Shown here piece by piece: positions 37,782 through 48,067 of a stretch of 64,000 nt of DNA. The stretch is from assembly GCF_001942305.1 (NCBI RefSeq), contig NZ_MKKE01000005.1, forward strand, positions 1 through 64,000, read 5' to 3'. The DNA is from Saccharomonospora sp. CUA-673 (lineage in GTDB: Bacteria; Actinomycetota; Actinomycetes; Mycobacteriales; Pseudonocardiaceae). Position numbers and translations under genes: made by a program. The notes below the pieces were generated by a model, which was not told where the DNA came from, did not search any database, and worked only from the letters and a program-made list of their open reading frames with translations. Each line of letters opens with the position of its first letter. Positions within the stretch are counted from its first letter, which is position 1.

Positions 37782-39251
37782 TCACTCCTCGTCGTCCGGG
37801 CCCCAGGCACCCAGCACCGGCGGTGCCGTGGCCTGGTTCGCCCCGAACAGCTCGTCCGGGTCGGCCTCGATGAGGAACGAGGCGTGCTTGTGGTCCTCTT
37901 CCTCCTGGCCGGCACCCGCGGCCCCGGCGCCGGCGGCACCCATGCCGCCACCCATCGGGGTGGCCGCGGGGGCCATGGCGGCGTCGCGGCCACCGATCAG
38001 GCCGTTCGCACCGGCGACACCGGCCGACTGCGGCTGCTGCACCGACGCGGCGGGCTGAGCGGCCTGCTGCGCGGCGGCACCGGTCGAGTCGCCGTCGGAG
38101 GTCTGCTCGGCCTTGGTCTTGCTGCCCTTCGACAGGGCACGCGCACCCGCGACCGCGGCACCACCACCGGCCAGCGCACCGCCGAGGGCGGCCGCACCGG
38201 CACCGACACCCAGGCCGCTCGACGACGCGGCCGGGGCCGCGGGCATCGCCGTGCCGGCGGCGCCGCCACCGGTGGGAGCCTGGGCGGCCGGAGCCTGCGG
38301 GGTCTGCGGGGCGGGCGCCTGGTGCGGCGCCGGCTGGTGCTGGGCACCCTGCGCCGCGCCGCCGTGACCGGCCCCGAGCGTGTCCACGCTCGCGGCTCCG
38401 CCGCCCATGGCGCCGGGGCCCGCGGACACCGGACCGAACGACGAGATCGCCGTGCCGCCCGTCGTGGCCGTGGGCTTCAGGCCGAGCGAGGCCGGGCCGA
38501 AGCTCGGGGTGGAGTTGTCGACCTCGGACATCGCGGAGGTGTAGGTCTCCAGGTACTGGACCTGCTGAGCCTTGACCGCGCGGGCCTGGTCGAACTTCTC
38601 CTTCATGTCCTTCGCCATCGCCGCGGGGCCCATGGCGAGCATCTGCGCCGTCTCCTGCGCCGGGTCGAACTCCTCCGGCGCCGGCATCTTCTTCAGCTCG
38701 GCGGCCGCGGACGCCTGCTGCGACAGCCGCTGGCCCATGGCCTGCGCGGCCTCGGCGGCCTGCGAGCTCGAGTTCGCGATACCGACGAGCGCGCCCTGCG
38801 CGGCACCGGCCGCCTGGCCGATCCACGCGTTGCCGAGTTCGCTGATCGTCGAGTACAGGTCCTCGGAGATCTGCTGCAGCTGGGTGCCGTGCTTGCCCCA
38901 GCCGCTGCCGAGCTCCTCGGCGCTGCCGGGCACGTTGTTGACCGTGGCGAACTGGTACAGCTGCTTGCTCTCGTGCGCGTGCCAGTTCGGGCGGTCGGTG
39001 ATGGCCCGCAGGTCGTCGGTGAGGAAGCCGTCGGACCGGCCGCGGGCACGGCTCACGAGGTCGGCGACACCGCCGGTGTCACCGATGTGCACCGCGTTGC
39101 CGCCACCGCCGAAGCCGCCCCGGCCCGCGCCGTAGGCCGGCACGTGGCCCCCGGAACCGCCTGCGGCCTCCACGGGCTGGTGGCCGCCGTACTCGCCGCC
39201 TGCCTCGCCGCCGAAATCGGAACCGATCACACCGGAGTCATCGATATTCAC
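37782..39251 (-). CDS. PPE-like type VII secretion protein
   Basis: Protein of 489 residues. After a Gly-rich N-terminus comes a helical region of about 170 residues with a WxG motif in LGNAWIGQAAGAAQ, as in PPE/WXG proteins, including NWHAHESKQLYQFATVNN and ISEDLYSTISELG. The C-terminal half is Ala/Gly/Pro-rich low complexity, ending in an acidic segment (AWGPDDEE). It should pair with the PE-like protein encoded upstream and be handled by the EspG proteins. Seen at the place where espA/C/D lie in M. tuberculosis, but no ESX ATPase or channel gene is in the window. Confidence 0.75.
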   Translation of the reverse strand: MNIDDSGVIGSDFGGEAGGEYGGHQPVEAAGGSGGHVPAYGAGRGGFGGGGNAVHIGDTGGVADLVSRARGRSDGFLTDDLRAITDRPNWHAHESKQLYQFATVNNVPGSAEELGSGWGKHGTQLQQISEDLYSTISELGNAWIGQAAGAAQGALVGIANSSSQAAEAAQAMGQRLSQQASAAAELKKMPAPEEFDPAQETAQMLAMGPAAMAKDMKEKFDQARAVKAQQVQYLETYTSAMSEVDNSTPSFGPASLGLKPTATTGGTAISSFGPVSAGPGAMGGGAASVDTLGAGHGGAAQGAQHQPAPHQAPAPQTPQAPAAQAPTGGGAAGTAMPAAPAASSSGLGVGAGAAALGGALAGGGAAVAGARALSKGSKTKAEQTSDGDSTGAAAQQAAQPAASVQQPQSAGVAGANGLIGGRDAAMAPAATPMGGGMGAAGAGAAGAGQEEEDHKHASFLIEADPDELFGANQATAPPVLGAWGPDDEE

Positions 39252-39271
39252 TGGTCAAGTCCCCCTGTTCC

Positions 39272-39640
39272 CTACAGCTGCCCGGTGAACGGGCGGGCGT
39301 TGTCCGCGTCGGTGTCGCGGTACTGGCGCATCGCCGTGGTGATGGCCTGCTCGGCCTCGTCGTACTGGGCGTAGAGGTTGCGCAGGGCGTCGGCGTAGGA
39401 CTCGCCGCCACCACCGGCACGGTCGGAGAACTTGGCGGCCATGGCGTTGCCGACCGGGTTCGCGCCGATCTGCGGCGGCGCCGCGAGCTCCTCGGTCTGC
39501 CGGATGAGCGCCTCGACGGCGTCCTTACCGGTGCGGAGCTTGCTCAGCACCGTCTCGGCGGCGTCCGGGTCGATGCCGACCTGGCCGTCCACCGCGGCCT
39601 GGCGAAACGCCGCGGCGTCCGCGTGACTGCTGTTCCCCAT
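39272..39640 (-). CDS. PE/EspC-like small type VII secretion protein
   Basis: Helical protein of 122 residues, MGNSSHADAAAFRQAAVDG at the start. Near the C-terminus is LYAQYDEAEQAITTAMRQY, in which YAQYD fits the Yxxx[D/E] type VII export signal. It is the first gene of the minus-strand PE-like/PPE-like/EspG/EspG operon and is 20 bases ahead of the PPE-like gene. The absence of a clear PE motif makes EspC-like an equally good description. Confidence 0.68.
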   Translation of the reverse strand: MGNSSHADAAAFRQAAVDGQVGIDPDAAETVLSKLRTGKDAVEALIRQTEELAAPPQIGANPVGNAMAAKFSDRAGGGGESYADALRNLYAQYDEAEQAITTAMRQYRDTDADNARPFTGQL

Positions 39641-39843
39641 GGTCCAGACTCTCCCTACGTCCCCTCAGAGCCGGCGACATGCCTTCCGGTTGCCGACCTG
39701 CAATCTTCGCTTAGGTTAACGCACCACTGCGGCCTCTATGACGCGAACGAGGGAACTTTCGTTCCCCTCCGGTCGCGTGAGTCTCACGCGATGGTCGCGG
39801 CCGCCCCCGACTCCCCTGGCGCGCTCACCGAACGTGATCGGTC

Positions 39844-40404
39844 CTACGACGAGTACACCTTGGGGTCAAGCGTGCCGATGTAGGGCAGATCACGGTACCG
39901 CTCTGCGTAGTCCAGACCATAGCCGACGACGAACTCGTTCGGAATATCGAAGCCGACGTACTTCACCGGCACGTCGACCTGGACCGCCTCGCGTTTACGC
40001 AGCAGTGAGACCACGTTCAACGACTTCGGATGGCGGGCCGTGAGGTTCTTCAGCAACCACGACAGGGTGAGGCCCGAGTCGACGATGTCCTCGACGATCA
40101 GCACGTCCCTGCCGGCGATGTCGCGGTCGAGGTCCTTGAGGATCCGCACGACGCCCGACGACGTCGTCGCGGCGCCGTAGGAGGACACGGCCATGAACTC
40201 CAGCTGCGCCGGGATCGGCAGTGCACGGGCGAAGTCGGTCATGAACATGACCGCGCCCTTGAGCACCCCGACGAGCACGAGGTCGGTCGCGGCCGACTCA
40301 CCCTCGGAGGTGTAGTCCGCGGCGATCTTCTCGGCCAGTTCGCCGGTCTTGTCCTTGATCTCTTGCTCGGTGATGAGCACGGAGGCGATATCGCCTTCGT
40401 ACAC
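39844..40404 (-). CDS. hpt: hypoxanthine phosphoribosyltransferase
   Basis: Purine salvage enzyme of 186 residues making IMP (and usually GMP) from PRPP. Signature [14 protein letters not shown] is the PRPP-binding loop; [18 protein letters not shown] and [21 protein letters not shown] complete the active site. GTG 40404 is used (GTG TAC GAA GGC) with an AGGGGACC site upstream. It follows tilS by 14 bases, the same order as in mycobacteria. Confidence 0.95.
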   Translation of the reverse strand: MYEGDIASVLITEQEIKDKTGELAEKIAADYTSEGESAATDLVLVGVLKGAVMFMTDFARALPIPAQLEFMAVSSYGAATTSSGVVRILKDLDRDIAGRDVLIVEDIVDSGLTLSWLLKNLTARHPKSLNVVSLLRKREAVQVDVPVKYVGFDIPNEFVVGYGLDYAERYRDLPYIGTLDPKVYSS

Positions 40405-40418
40405 GGCAGTGGTCCCCT

Positions 40419-41459
40419 CTAGCGGCGGTTCGTGCTGTCGGTGCTGTCGGCGTTCTCGGTGTTCTCGGTGTTCTCGGCGGGGTCCGACGGGCCCGGTTCG
40501 ACCCTGAGCTTTCCACGTGCCCTGCCCGCCTCAAAATGGCCCGGCAGCCAGACCCCGCCCTGACCGCGCCACGCGCCGACGAGTGCGTCGACCGAACGCA
40601 GGTGCGCGTCGGTGAGCTCGCGCACACCCGCGGCCAGCAACCAGCTGCGCAACGCGCGTCGGCGCACCGCGGGCGGGGCCGGTTCGAGGATCTCGACCGA
40701 CAGTTCTCCGGATTCGGTCGCGCGAGCGCGCTCGAGAAGCTGCTCGGCGAGGTCGTCGAGCGTGTCGACGTCCTCGCGCAGTTGCGCGGCCGTGCGCGCG
40801 AGCGCCCCCGCGACACCGCCGCCGAGGACGTCGTCGAGCAGCGGCAGGGCCTCGGTGCGCACCCGCACGCGCCGGTACCGCGGATCGACGTTGTGGGGGT
40901 CCTGCCACGGCTCGATGCCGAGTTCGTCACACGCCGCCCTGGTGACCGTCCGCGGCACGCCGAGCAGTGGCCTCCCCCACGGCCGGTCGAACGGGCGCAT
41001 CCCGGCGATCGACCGGGGTCCCGAACCGCGACCGAGCCCCAACAGGACCGTTTCGGCCTGGTCGTCGAGGGTGTGGCCGAGCAGGACCGTGGCGCCGTCG
41101 GGAATCGCCCCCCGCAACGCGCGGTACCGGGCCTTCCTGGCCGCCGCCTCGGGGCCGCCCGGACCGGACACCGACACCGGCAGCACCCGCGCCTCCGCGA
41201 CGCCCAGACCGCGGGCCGCGGCGGCGGCGGTCTCCGCGACGTCCGCCGACCCGGGCTGGAGGTCGTGGTCGACGACGAGCGCCGTGACCGCGCCCCCGGT
41301 GACGTACGCGGCGGCCTCGGCGAGCGCCAGCGAATCGGCCCCGCCCGACACGGCGACGTACCGCCCGCCGCCGTCCGGGTGCGCGCGCAGGAAGTCCCGC
41401 ACCGCGCCGCGGACCGCCGCGACGGCGGCGAATCCGGTCAGTGGATCCGCCGCACCCAT
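40419..41459 (-). CDS. tilS: tRNA(Ile)-lysidine synthetase
   Basis: Modifies C34 of tRNA-Ile(CAU) to lysidine so that it reads AUA. N-type ATP pyrophosphatase P-loop SGGADS, then [16 protein letters not shown] and RPLLGVPR. Protein of 346 residues, with a C-terminal tail of short repeats ([16 protein letters not shown]) encoded by 9-base direct repeats. ATG 41459 overlaps the preceding metalloprotease gene by 22 bases. Confidence 0.93.
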   Translation of the reverse strand: MGAADPLTGFAAVAAVRGAVRDFLRAHPDGGGRYVAVSGGADSLALAEAAAYVTGGAVTALVVDHDLQPGSADVAETAAAAARGLGVAEARVLPVSVSGPGGPEAAARKARYRALRGAIPDGATVLLGHTLDDQAETVLLGLGRGSGPRSIAGMRPFDRPWGRPLLGVPRTVTRAACDELGIEPWQDPHNVDPRYRRVRVRTEALPLLDDVLGGGVAGALARTAAQLREDVDTLDDLAEQLLERARATESGELSVEILEPAPPAVRRRALRSWLLAAGVRELTDAHLRSVDALVGAWRGQGGVWLPGHFEAGRARGKLRVEPGPSDPAENTENTENADSTDSTNRR

Positions 41460-42511
41460 GCCTGCGGGTCCTTGATCTCCGCGCGGGTCGGCAACGTCTC
41501 CGGCGACGTCCACACGGCGTTGAAACCGGCCATGCCCACCGTGTCGACGACGTGCCGGGTGAAGGCCGCGCCCTGCTCGTACTGGCGCACCTTCGCGTCG
41601 ATGCCCAGCAGCGTGCGCAACAGCCGGTCGAGGACACCGCCTCCCTTGCGGCGTTCGGTGAACCGCCTGCGGATCGTGCGCACGCTCGGCACGACGTCCG
41701 GGCCGACGGCGTCCATCACGTAGTCCGCATGCCCCTCGAGCAATGTCGACAAAGCGATCAGTCGGTCGAACACCTCGCGCTGGGCCGGCGACTGCAGGAT
41801 CTCTGCGAGGCCCATCACGTCGCGCGACTCGGACGAGCGCAGGTTGCGCACGGCGTCGGGCATCCGGGACAGCGCCGCCGTGAACGTCTCCTCCGAGCCC
41901 GACAGCCCGCCGACGAGCAGGCCCACCTGGTCGGCGAAGTAGTCCCGCAGCCAGTCGACGGCCGTGAACTGCAGCCGGTGCGTGCACTCGTGCAGGCACA
42001 CCCACATGCGGAAATCGCGGCCCGAGACGTCCATGGCCCGCTGCGCGGTGACGACGTTCGGCGCGACGAGCACGAGGCTGCCCTCGGCGTCCGGTCCGCC
42101 GAACGGGTCGTACTGGCCCAGCACCCGCGAACCCAGGAACGCCAACACGACGCCCGTCTGCACGCCCGCGCCGCCCGCGACGACCGACGTCAACCACGAC
42201 GGGCGGTCCGGCGGCACGGCGCGACTCGTGAGCTGGTCCAGCCCGGCCGCGGCGGAGCGCACCCAGCCCGGCCGGTCGAGCACCTCACCCTGCTTCACCG
42301 GCAGGCCGTGGCCCAGATCGGTCAACTCGCGGACGTAGCGCTCGGCGTCGACCGACAGGTCGCGCAACTCCACGACCGCGCGTTCGGCCTCCTCCCGCGG
42401 GACCGTCGGTCCGCCGCGCGCCAACAGCGCACCCGTCGACGCGGCCAACGACCAGTCGACCAGCGGATTCGTGGCCACGGAACGGGACGTTTCGGTGGTC
42501 TCGGCGTTCAC
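41438..42511 (-). CDS. zinc-dependent metalloprotease, DUF2342 (Rv3626c type)
   Basis: Protein of 357 residues with the zincin motif HECTH in CLHECTHRLQF, and a downstream Glu-rich helix (LLEGHADYVMDAVGP) that would supply the third ligand, as in the actinobacterial DUF2342 family. Sometimes annotated as F420-biosynthesis-associated without real proof. It lies between dacB and tilS exactly as Rv3626c does. Substrate unknown. GTG 42511 is the start. Confidence 0.85.
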   Translation of the reverse strand: MNAETTETSRSVATNPLVDWSLAASTGALLARGGPTVPREEAERAVVELRDLSVDAERYVRELTDLGHGLPVKQGEVLDRPGWVRSAAAGLDQLTSRAVPPDRPSWLTSVVAGGAGVQTGVVLAFLGSRVLGQYDPFGGPDAEGSLVLVAPNVVTAQRAMDVSGRDFRMWVCLHECTHRLQFTAVDWLRDYFADQVGLLVGGLSGSEETFTAALSRMPDAVRNLRSSESRDVMGLAEILQSPAQREVFDRLIALSTLLEGHADYVMDAVGPDVVPSVRTIRRRFTERRKGGGVLDRLLRTLLGIDAKVRQYEQGAAFTRHVVDTVGMAGFNAVWTSPETLPTRAEIKDPQAWVRRIH

Positions 42512-42551
42512 CCCGCCGACGCTACCCGCTCCCGAGCCCGCGAGCCCCCAC

Positions 42552-44801
42552 TCAGGGGCAGCCGCAGGTTCGGAGGGTTGCGGTGATGGTGTCGAGGGCC
42601 TCGCGGGCGGTTTCGGTGTTGCGGGCGCCCGAGGTCGTGAGCGAGAACGTGAGCAGGCGGCCCTCGACGGTCACGAGGTAGCCGGTGAGCGCGTTGGCGC
42701 CGATCGACGGGATCGTGCCGGTCTTCGCCCGCACCCAGCCGCGGCCCTGCGCGCGCACACCGTCGTCGTAGCGCGCCGAGAGCGTGCCCGTGCCGCCTGC
42801 CACCGGCAGTCCGCCGAGGATCGGCCGCAGCGTCGTCGCGAGCCTGCCGTCGCCGCCGGCGGTCTGACCGCCACCGCCGCTCCCGGCGCCCGCACCGGCA
42901 CCGCCGCCCGCGGCCACGCTGACGACCTCCGCGAGCAGTTCGGCGGTGATGCGGTTGTCCACCGACAGGCCGCTGCCGTCGTTGAGCGTCACGCCCTCGA
43001 CGTCGAAGCCGTGCTGCCGCAGCACGTCGAGCGTCGCCTGCGAACCGCCCTCGAACGAGGCCTCCTTGCCGGTCGACAGGGCCACGTGGCGTTGGATCGC
43101 CTCGGCGAGCGTGTTGTCGGACAGGTCGAGCATCTGCTGTACGAGCTGTTCCATCGGGGCCGATTCGACCTCGGCGATCGTTCGTCCACCCTCGACGGCG
43201 GTGTCGCCCGACACGCTCGCGCCGGGCAGTTTCGCCGCGAGCTGCTCGGCGAAGTCGGCCGCGGGCGTGCCCGTGCGCCGGGACAGGTCGTCGACGGGGT
43301 TGGACCGGCCGCCGTCGAGCATCACCGACTCGATGGGCGCGGCGTACGTCGACGGCGCGTCGCCCTCCGACCAGCCGGGGCCGGTCTTCTCGCCGGTGAA
43401 CAGCGTGTCGGCGACCGCGATCGACTGCACCCCGTTCCCCGCTCCCTCGGCGATCCGCGCCGCGAGGTCGTCGAGCGCGCGGCGCCGCGGTACAGCGACT
43501 CCTCACCCTCGGGCAGGGACGACAGGGTGACGTCGCCGCCGCCCTCGACGACCACGTGCCCGGGCGAGGTCTCCACCGCCCGCGTCGTCAGCCGCGCGTC
43601 GGGACCGAGTTCGAGCAATGCCGCGGCCGCGGTGAGCACCTTCGTCGCCGACGCGGGCGCCACCGGCTGGTCCGCGCCCTGCGACCACAACGTCTCGCCG
43701 CCCTGCGGGTCCACGACCATGCCGGTGAACCGGCCCAGCGCGCCGTTGCCGGTCGGACCGGCCAACGCCTGCCGGACGCCCTCCGCGGTCGCGCGGGCGC
43801 CTCGCCGCCGACGCCGTCGAGCTGGCTGCTGACCGCCACCGGCTCCGGCGGGTCGGCCTGCGGCAGGTTCGGCGCCCACGGCAGGCCCAGCCGGTTCGAC
43901 ACCTGCGGCAACGCCAACGCCACCCCGACCGCGACGATCAGCACCAACGCCGTGCCCGTCAGCAGCAGCCCCCGCTTCCGGCGGCGCGGCCGTGGTTCGG
44001 GCTCCGGGTCGGGGTCGGGCGCCAGCGTGTCGTTGTCGAGCTCGTCATCGGCGCCGTCGGCGTCGTCGAGGCTGTTGACGGCGCTGTCGGCCGGGTCGTC
44101 GTACGGGCTGTACGGGCCGTACGCGTCGTGTGGATGCCCGGACTCCTCGGACCCGCCCGCACCGTGCGGCCGGTCGACCGCGAGGTACGCCGTCGCACCA
44201 CCGTCGGAGCCTGCCGAGCGGTCCGGGGTGTCGGGGGTGGCGGCCGTCTCCGCGGCGTGGCCGTCGTCGGGCCGCGGCGCGCCCTGCGGTTCGATCCGCA
44301 CCGGACGTGCCATTCCACCCGCAGGGGGGACCGAACCGGCCGGCGGAACCGGCGGGTTCTGCGGCGTCGGGGGCTGCGGCTGCTGGTGCTGCGGTGTCGA
44401 GTGCTGCGGTGTCGGATCTTCCGGCGGCTGGAACCACGACGACTGCCGAGGCGGCTGGGGCGGCTGCTGGTGCTGCAGCGGCGGCCGCTGGGAGTGCTGC
44501 TGAGGGTACTGCTGCTGGTCGGGGTACTGCTGCGGATTCGGACGCGGCCGCGGCTCCGTCGACTGCTGGTCCGGCCGAGGCTGCTCCGGCCGGGGCTGGG
44601 GTTGGTCCGAGCGGGGATGCTGCTGCTGCGGGGGCTGCTGCCGGCCCAGGTGCCGGGGCCGGCCCTGCGGCGGGCCTGCCGGGGATGCCCCTGCGGCGGC
44701 TGCGACCGTTGGCCGTCGGCGTCGTCCGACGGCCACGCCGGTCCACCGCCGGTGCCCTGGCGATCGGTCCCCTCACCGTCGCCGGTACCGCCCTGTGCCA
44801 C
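42552..44801 (-). CDS. dacB: D-alanyl-D-alanine carboxypeptidase/endopeptidase (PBP4, S13), three apparent frameshifts
   Basis: Envelope penicillin-binding protein of about 750 residues. A cytoplasmic N-terminus of some 230 residues is extremely Pro/Gln-rich, then a membrane helix ([20 protein letters not shown]) and the extracytoplasmic S13 domain: Ser-Lys pair in ASATKVL, SDN in [10 protein letters not shown], and KTG in [10 protein letters not shown]. It trims D-Ala from peptidoglycan peptides. Breaks near 44680, 43800 and 43480 each need one base. GTG 44801 (VAQGGTGDG) is favoured by a GGAGGGG site; GTG 44813 is an alternative. Divergent from ppa. Confidence 0.9.
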
Positions 44802-44967
44802 GTACCCCTCCACCAGGTTGTCTGTTTTCCGCTATTCGAACGGGGCAGATATCACACTAGTGCCCTCCTGGCTGCTCATTGACCGAGCGGTGGGTCACAC
44901 TGGGACGGTTAGGTCATCCATAGTTCGCCGCGCAGACGCGGCGCCGACGAGAGCGAGCGAGGACGCC

Positions 44968-45483
44968 GTGGAGTTCGACGTCACGATCGAGATCCCCCGC
45001 GGGGAGCGCAACAAGTACGAGGTGGACCACGAGTCGGGCCGCATCAAGCTCGACCGCACGCTGTTCACGGCGACGCAGTACCCGGCCGACTACGGCTTCA
45101 TCGACGACACGCTCGGCCAGGACGGTGACCCGCTCGACGTGCTCGTGCTCGTCCAGCAGCCGACGTTCCCCGGTTGCCTGATCACGTGCCGCGCGGTCGG
45201 CATGTTCCGCATGCGCGACGAGAAGGGTCCGGACGACAAGGTCCTGGCCGTCCCGGCGGGCGACCCGCGTAACGAGCACCTGCGCGACATCCACCACCTG
45301 AACGAGTTCCACAAGCTCGAGATCGAGCACTTCTTCCAGGTGTACAAGGACCTCGAGCCGGCCAAGAGCGTCGAGGGCTCCTCCTGGGTCGGCCGCATGG
45401 AGGCCGAGGCCGAGATCGAGCGTTCGCTGGAGCGCGAGAAGGAGCGTCTGGAGAAGGAAGCCGCCGACGCCGGCAAGCACTGA
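44968..45483 (+). CDS. ppa: inorganic pyrophosphatase, family I
   Basis: Soluble enzyme of 171 residues hydrolysing pyrophosphate, which drives biosynthetic reactions forward. Metal-binding motif [10 protein letters not shown], with [25 protein letters not shown] and VPAGDP nearby, is fully conserved. GTG 44968 ([12 protein letters not shown]) follows a GAGCGAGGA stretch. An intrinsic terminator follows at 45497-45535. Confidence 0.96.
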   Translation: MEFDVTIEIPRGERNKYEVDHESGRIKLDRTLFTATQYPADYGFIDDTLGQDGDPLDVLVLVQQPTFPGCLITCRAVGMFRMRDEKGPDDKVLAVPAGDPRNEHLRDIHHLNEFHKLEIEHFFQVYKDLEPAKSVEGSSWVGRMEAEAEIERSLEREKERLEKEAADAGKH

Positions 45484-45496
45484 CGTCTCCATTCCT

Positions 45497-45535
45497 GTGA
45501 CGGGGATTCCGCCGTGTGGCGGGGTCCCCGTTTTT
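45497..45535 (+). terminator. intrinsic terminator after ppa
   Basis: ACGGGGA-TT-CCGCC pairs with GGCGG-GG-TCCCCGT across a GTGT loop, followed by a TTTTT run. 14 bases after the ppa stop. Confidence 0.85.
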
Positions 45536-45558
45536 CAATGGATTCACTGGAACGGAGC

Positions 45559-46749
45559 TCACTTCTCGGGGCGCCTGCGCAGCGTGATCGCGGCGGTGAG
45601 CACGCCGGCGAGCAGGCCCCAGAACGCCGAGCCGATGCCCAGCAGCGTCACGCCGGAGGCGGTGGCCAGGAACGTCACGAGCGCGGACTCGCGCCACCGG
45701 TCGTCGGCGAGCGCGGCGCCGAGCGAACCGCTGATGGTGGCGAGCAGGCCGAGTCCGCTGATGCCGATGATCAACGCCTCGGGCATCGCGGCGAGCAGCG
45801 ACCCGACGGTGCCGGCGAACACGGCCACGACGAGGTAGAACAGGCCCGCCCACACGGCCGCGATGTAGCGACGGTTGCGGTCCTCGAGGGCCTGCGGACC
45901 GGTGCAGATGGCCGCCGTGATCGCCGCGAGGTTCAGCCCGAAACACCCGAACGGCGCCAGCAGCAGGTTGGCCACGCCGGTGGTGCCGATGACGGGCGAG
46001 AGCGGCACCTCGGTGTAGCCGTCGCCGCGTAGCACCGCGACGCCGGGCAGGTTCTGCGACGCCATCGTCACGATGTACAGCGGAAGCGCGACGCTGATGA
46101 TCACCTGCCAGTCGAACTCGGGCATCGTGAAGACCGGCGTCGCGAGCGCGAGATCGACGCGGTCCAGGCGCAGCGTGCCGGTGGCGGCCGTGGCGACCAC
46201 CCCGACGGCCAGCGCGACCAGCACGGCGTAGCGAGCCAGCCACCGCCGCGCCAGCAGGTACGCCAGCACCATCGGTCCGACGACGACCAGGCTCGTCTCC
46301 AGCTCGCCGAACAGGTCGATGCCGAAGTGCACGAGGACCCCGGCGAGCAGGCCCGAGGCCAGCGGCACCGGGATGCGGTCCATGAGTCGTTCGAACCAGC
46401 CGGTGAGGCCTGTCAGCGTGATCAACGCGGCCGACACGACGAACGCGCCGATGGCCTGCGCCATCGACACCCCGTGCAGGCTCGCGGCCAACAGCGCGGC
46501 ACCGGTCGTCGACCAGGCGGTGACGATGGGCGCGCGGTAGCGCAGGGACAGGGCGATCGACGTGACGCCCATGCCGACGCAGACGGCGAGCATCCACGAC
46601 GTCACCTCGGCCGGTGAGGCGCCCGCGGCCGTTGCGGCGGAGAAGACGATCGCGCCCGTGCTCGTGACGGCCACGAGCACGGAGATCAGGCCGGCGGCGA
46701 CCGCCGACGGCGGGAACGCCCTGCGCAACGTGTTCGTCGCCGCGGTCAT
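45559..46749 (-). CDS. benE: BenE family benzoate/H+ symporter-like transporter
   Basis: Membrane protein of 396 residues with about twelve hydrophobic segments and the BenE outline: VLVAVTSTGAIVFSAATAAG, SWMLAVCVGMGVTSIALSL, YRAPIVTAWSTTGAALLA, and SVALPLYIVTMASQNLPGVA with the conserved QNLPG motif. Family members move benzoate or related aromatic acids with protons. No aromatic catabolism genes are adjacent, so the substrate is unconfirmed. Confidence 0.85.
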   Translation of the reverse strand: MTAATNTLRRAFPPSAVAAGLISVLVAVTSTGAIVFSAATAAGASPAEVTSWMLAVCVGMGVTSIALSLRYRAPIVTAWSTTGAALLAASLHGVSMAQAIGAFVVSAALITLTGLTGWFERLMDRIPVPLASGLLAGVLVHFGIDLFGELETSLVVVGPMVLAYLLARRWLARYAVLVALAVGVVATAATGTLRLDRVDLALATPVFTMPEFDWQVIISVALPLYIVTMASQNLPGVAVLRGDGYTEVPLSPVIGTTGVANLLLAPFGCFGLNLAAITAAICTGPQALEDRNRRYIAAVWAGLFYLVVAVFAGTVGSLLAAMPEALIIGISGLGLLATISGSLGAALADDRWRESALVTFLATASGVTLLGIGSAFWGLLAGVLTAAITLRRRPEK

Positions 46750-46774
46750 CCGGTCGTGCTCATCGCGTGGGTCC

Positions 46775-47436
46775 TCAGGCTCCCGCCGTCACTTGACCGG
46801 GTGAGCCTACCCATCGGCGTACGGCGGTCCGGGACACCAGGTACAGCACCGTGGCGTTGCACAGGTGCCACAGGAAGTGCGTGCCGGGCGGAAACGAACC
46901 GCACACGGTGTGGTCCATGGAGCGGAATGTCAACGAGACGCCGAACAGTCCGCCCGCCGTGAGGAACACCGGCCAGGCGCCGTCGCGGATCGTCAACGCG
47001 GCGAGCACGAACAACGTCACCAGCGGCGCCGCGTAGTACGAGCCGGGCATGCCCAGCGCGTCGGCGGCCAGCCCCGCGGGGACACCGATGCCGGCGAACA
47101 CGGGGATCGCCAACCACGCCCACCGCCACGGCACGCGCAGGAAGACGTGCGCGAACACGACCGCGTAGCCGAGGACGAACAACGCGATCGCGGCCGAGTC
47201 CGCCATGCCCGCCCACGCCGTGGCGAGCATGTGGAACGCCGTGCTGGCAACGAAGATCAGCCCGAGACCGACCGCGAGCGCGCGGCCGCCCGCGTGCCGC
47301 GCGCCAACCGCCAGATCGCGATCGCCGCGAGCAGGAAACCGAGGTTGCTGACCGTGTTGAGGGGTTCGCCCAGCAACCCCGGTTCGAGTCGCTCGCAGTA
47401 CTCGTCGACGTAGGCGTTCCAGTCGTATCCGTCCAC
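46775..47436 (-). CDS. alkaline ceramidase-like membrane protein, apparent frameshift
   Basis: About 220 residues and seven membrane helices. N-terminal DGYDWNAYVDEYCERLEPGL, then GEPLNTVSNLGFLLAAIAIW, the Ser/His helix STAFHMLATAWAGMADSAAI (Asp on the same helix) and a late His pair in GTHFLWHLCNATVL match the CREST/alkaline ceramidase family, whose zinc site uses these His, Ser and Asp residues. The frame breaks near 47290; one missing G rejoins RAGGRALAVGLGLIF. GTG 47436 is the start. Substrate is likely an amide or lipid amide. Confidence 0.72.
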
Positions 47437-47481
47437 ATCGGCCGGTCTACCGGTCGGAGATGAACAGCATGCGACGCGGGG

Positions 47482-48021
47482 TCATTCGGGGCGGTCGGGT
47501 TCGGCGATCTCCTCGAGCCCGTCGGCGTGCCTGCGGGCGAGCTGCTGGTAGATGGCGGCGTTGTGGTCGACCCAGCCGCGCGCGGCATCGGTGAGCGGCA
47601 CGAACTTCTTCGCCGGACTGCCCATCGCGACGACCTCCGACGGCACCTCCGTGCCGGGCGTGACCGTGGCACCCGCGGCGACGAGCGTGCGCGCGCCGAT
47701 CGTCGACTTGTCGAGCACCGTGGCCCCGTTGCCGATCAGGGCCTGCTCGCCGACGGTGCAGTCGTGGACGATGCACGAGTGCCCGACCGTGACGTTCCGG
47801 CCGACCTCGCAGACACCGTCGTTGACGTGCAACACCGAGTTGTCCTGGATGTTGGCACCCTCGCGGATCACGATGCGCCCGAAATCCGCGCGGACCACGA
47901 CGCCGTACCAGACCGACGCGCCGGCCTCCACGACGACGTCGCCGATCAACGTGGCGGTCGGGGCGATCCACGCATCGGGGTGCACGGACGGACGCTTACC
48001 TTCGAACGCGAACAGCTGCAT
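47482..48021 (-). CDS. gamma-class carbonic anhydrase-like hexapeptide protein
   Basis: Left-handed beta-helix protein of 179 residues with trimer-forming hexapeptide repeats (ANIQDNSVLHVNDG, VTVGHSCIVHDC, ALIGNGATVLD). The three zinc His of gamma-carbonic anhydrases are present: LHVND, VGHSC and VHDC, the last two five residues apart. CO2 hydration has been shown only for some members, so acyltransferase-type or non-enzymatic roles remain possible. ATG 48021 (MQLFAFEGKRP). A large palindromic repeat lies just upstream. Confidence 0.83.
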   Translation of the reverse strand: MQLFAFEGKRPSVHPDAWIAPTATLIGDVVVEAGASVWYGVVVRADFGRIVIREGANIQDNSVLHVNDGVCEVGRNVTVGHSCIVHDCTVGEQALIGNGATVLDKSTIGARTLVAAGATVTPGTEVPSEVVAMGSPAKKFVPLTDAARGWVDHNAAIYQQLARRHADGLEEIAEPDRPE

Positions 48022-48067
48022 GATCGACAAACCTAACCACCAACCCCGCCCCCGTCGACCACACAAT

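Noticed and set aside
39711..39720. TTAGGTTAAC upstream of the PE-like operon as an iron box
   Set aside because: Only one half-site matches; the following ACGCACCACT does not form the second half.
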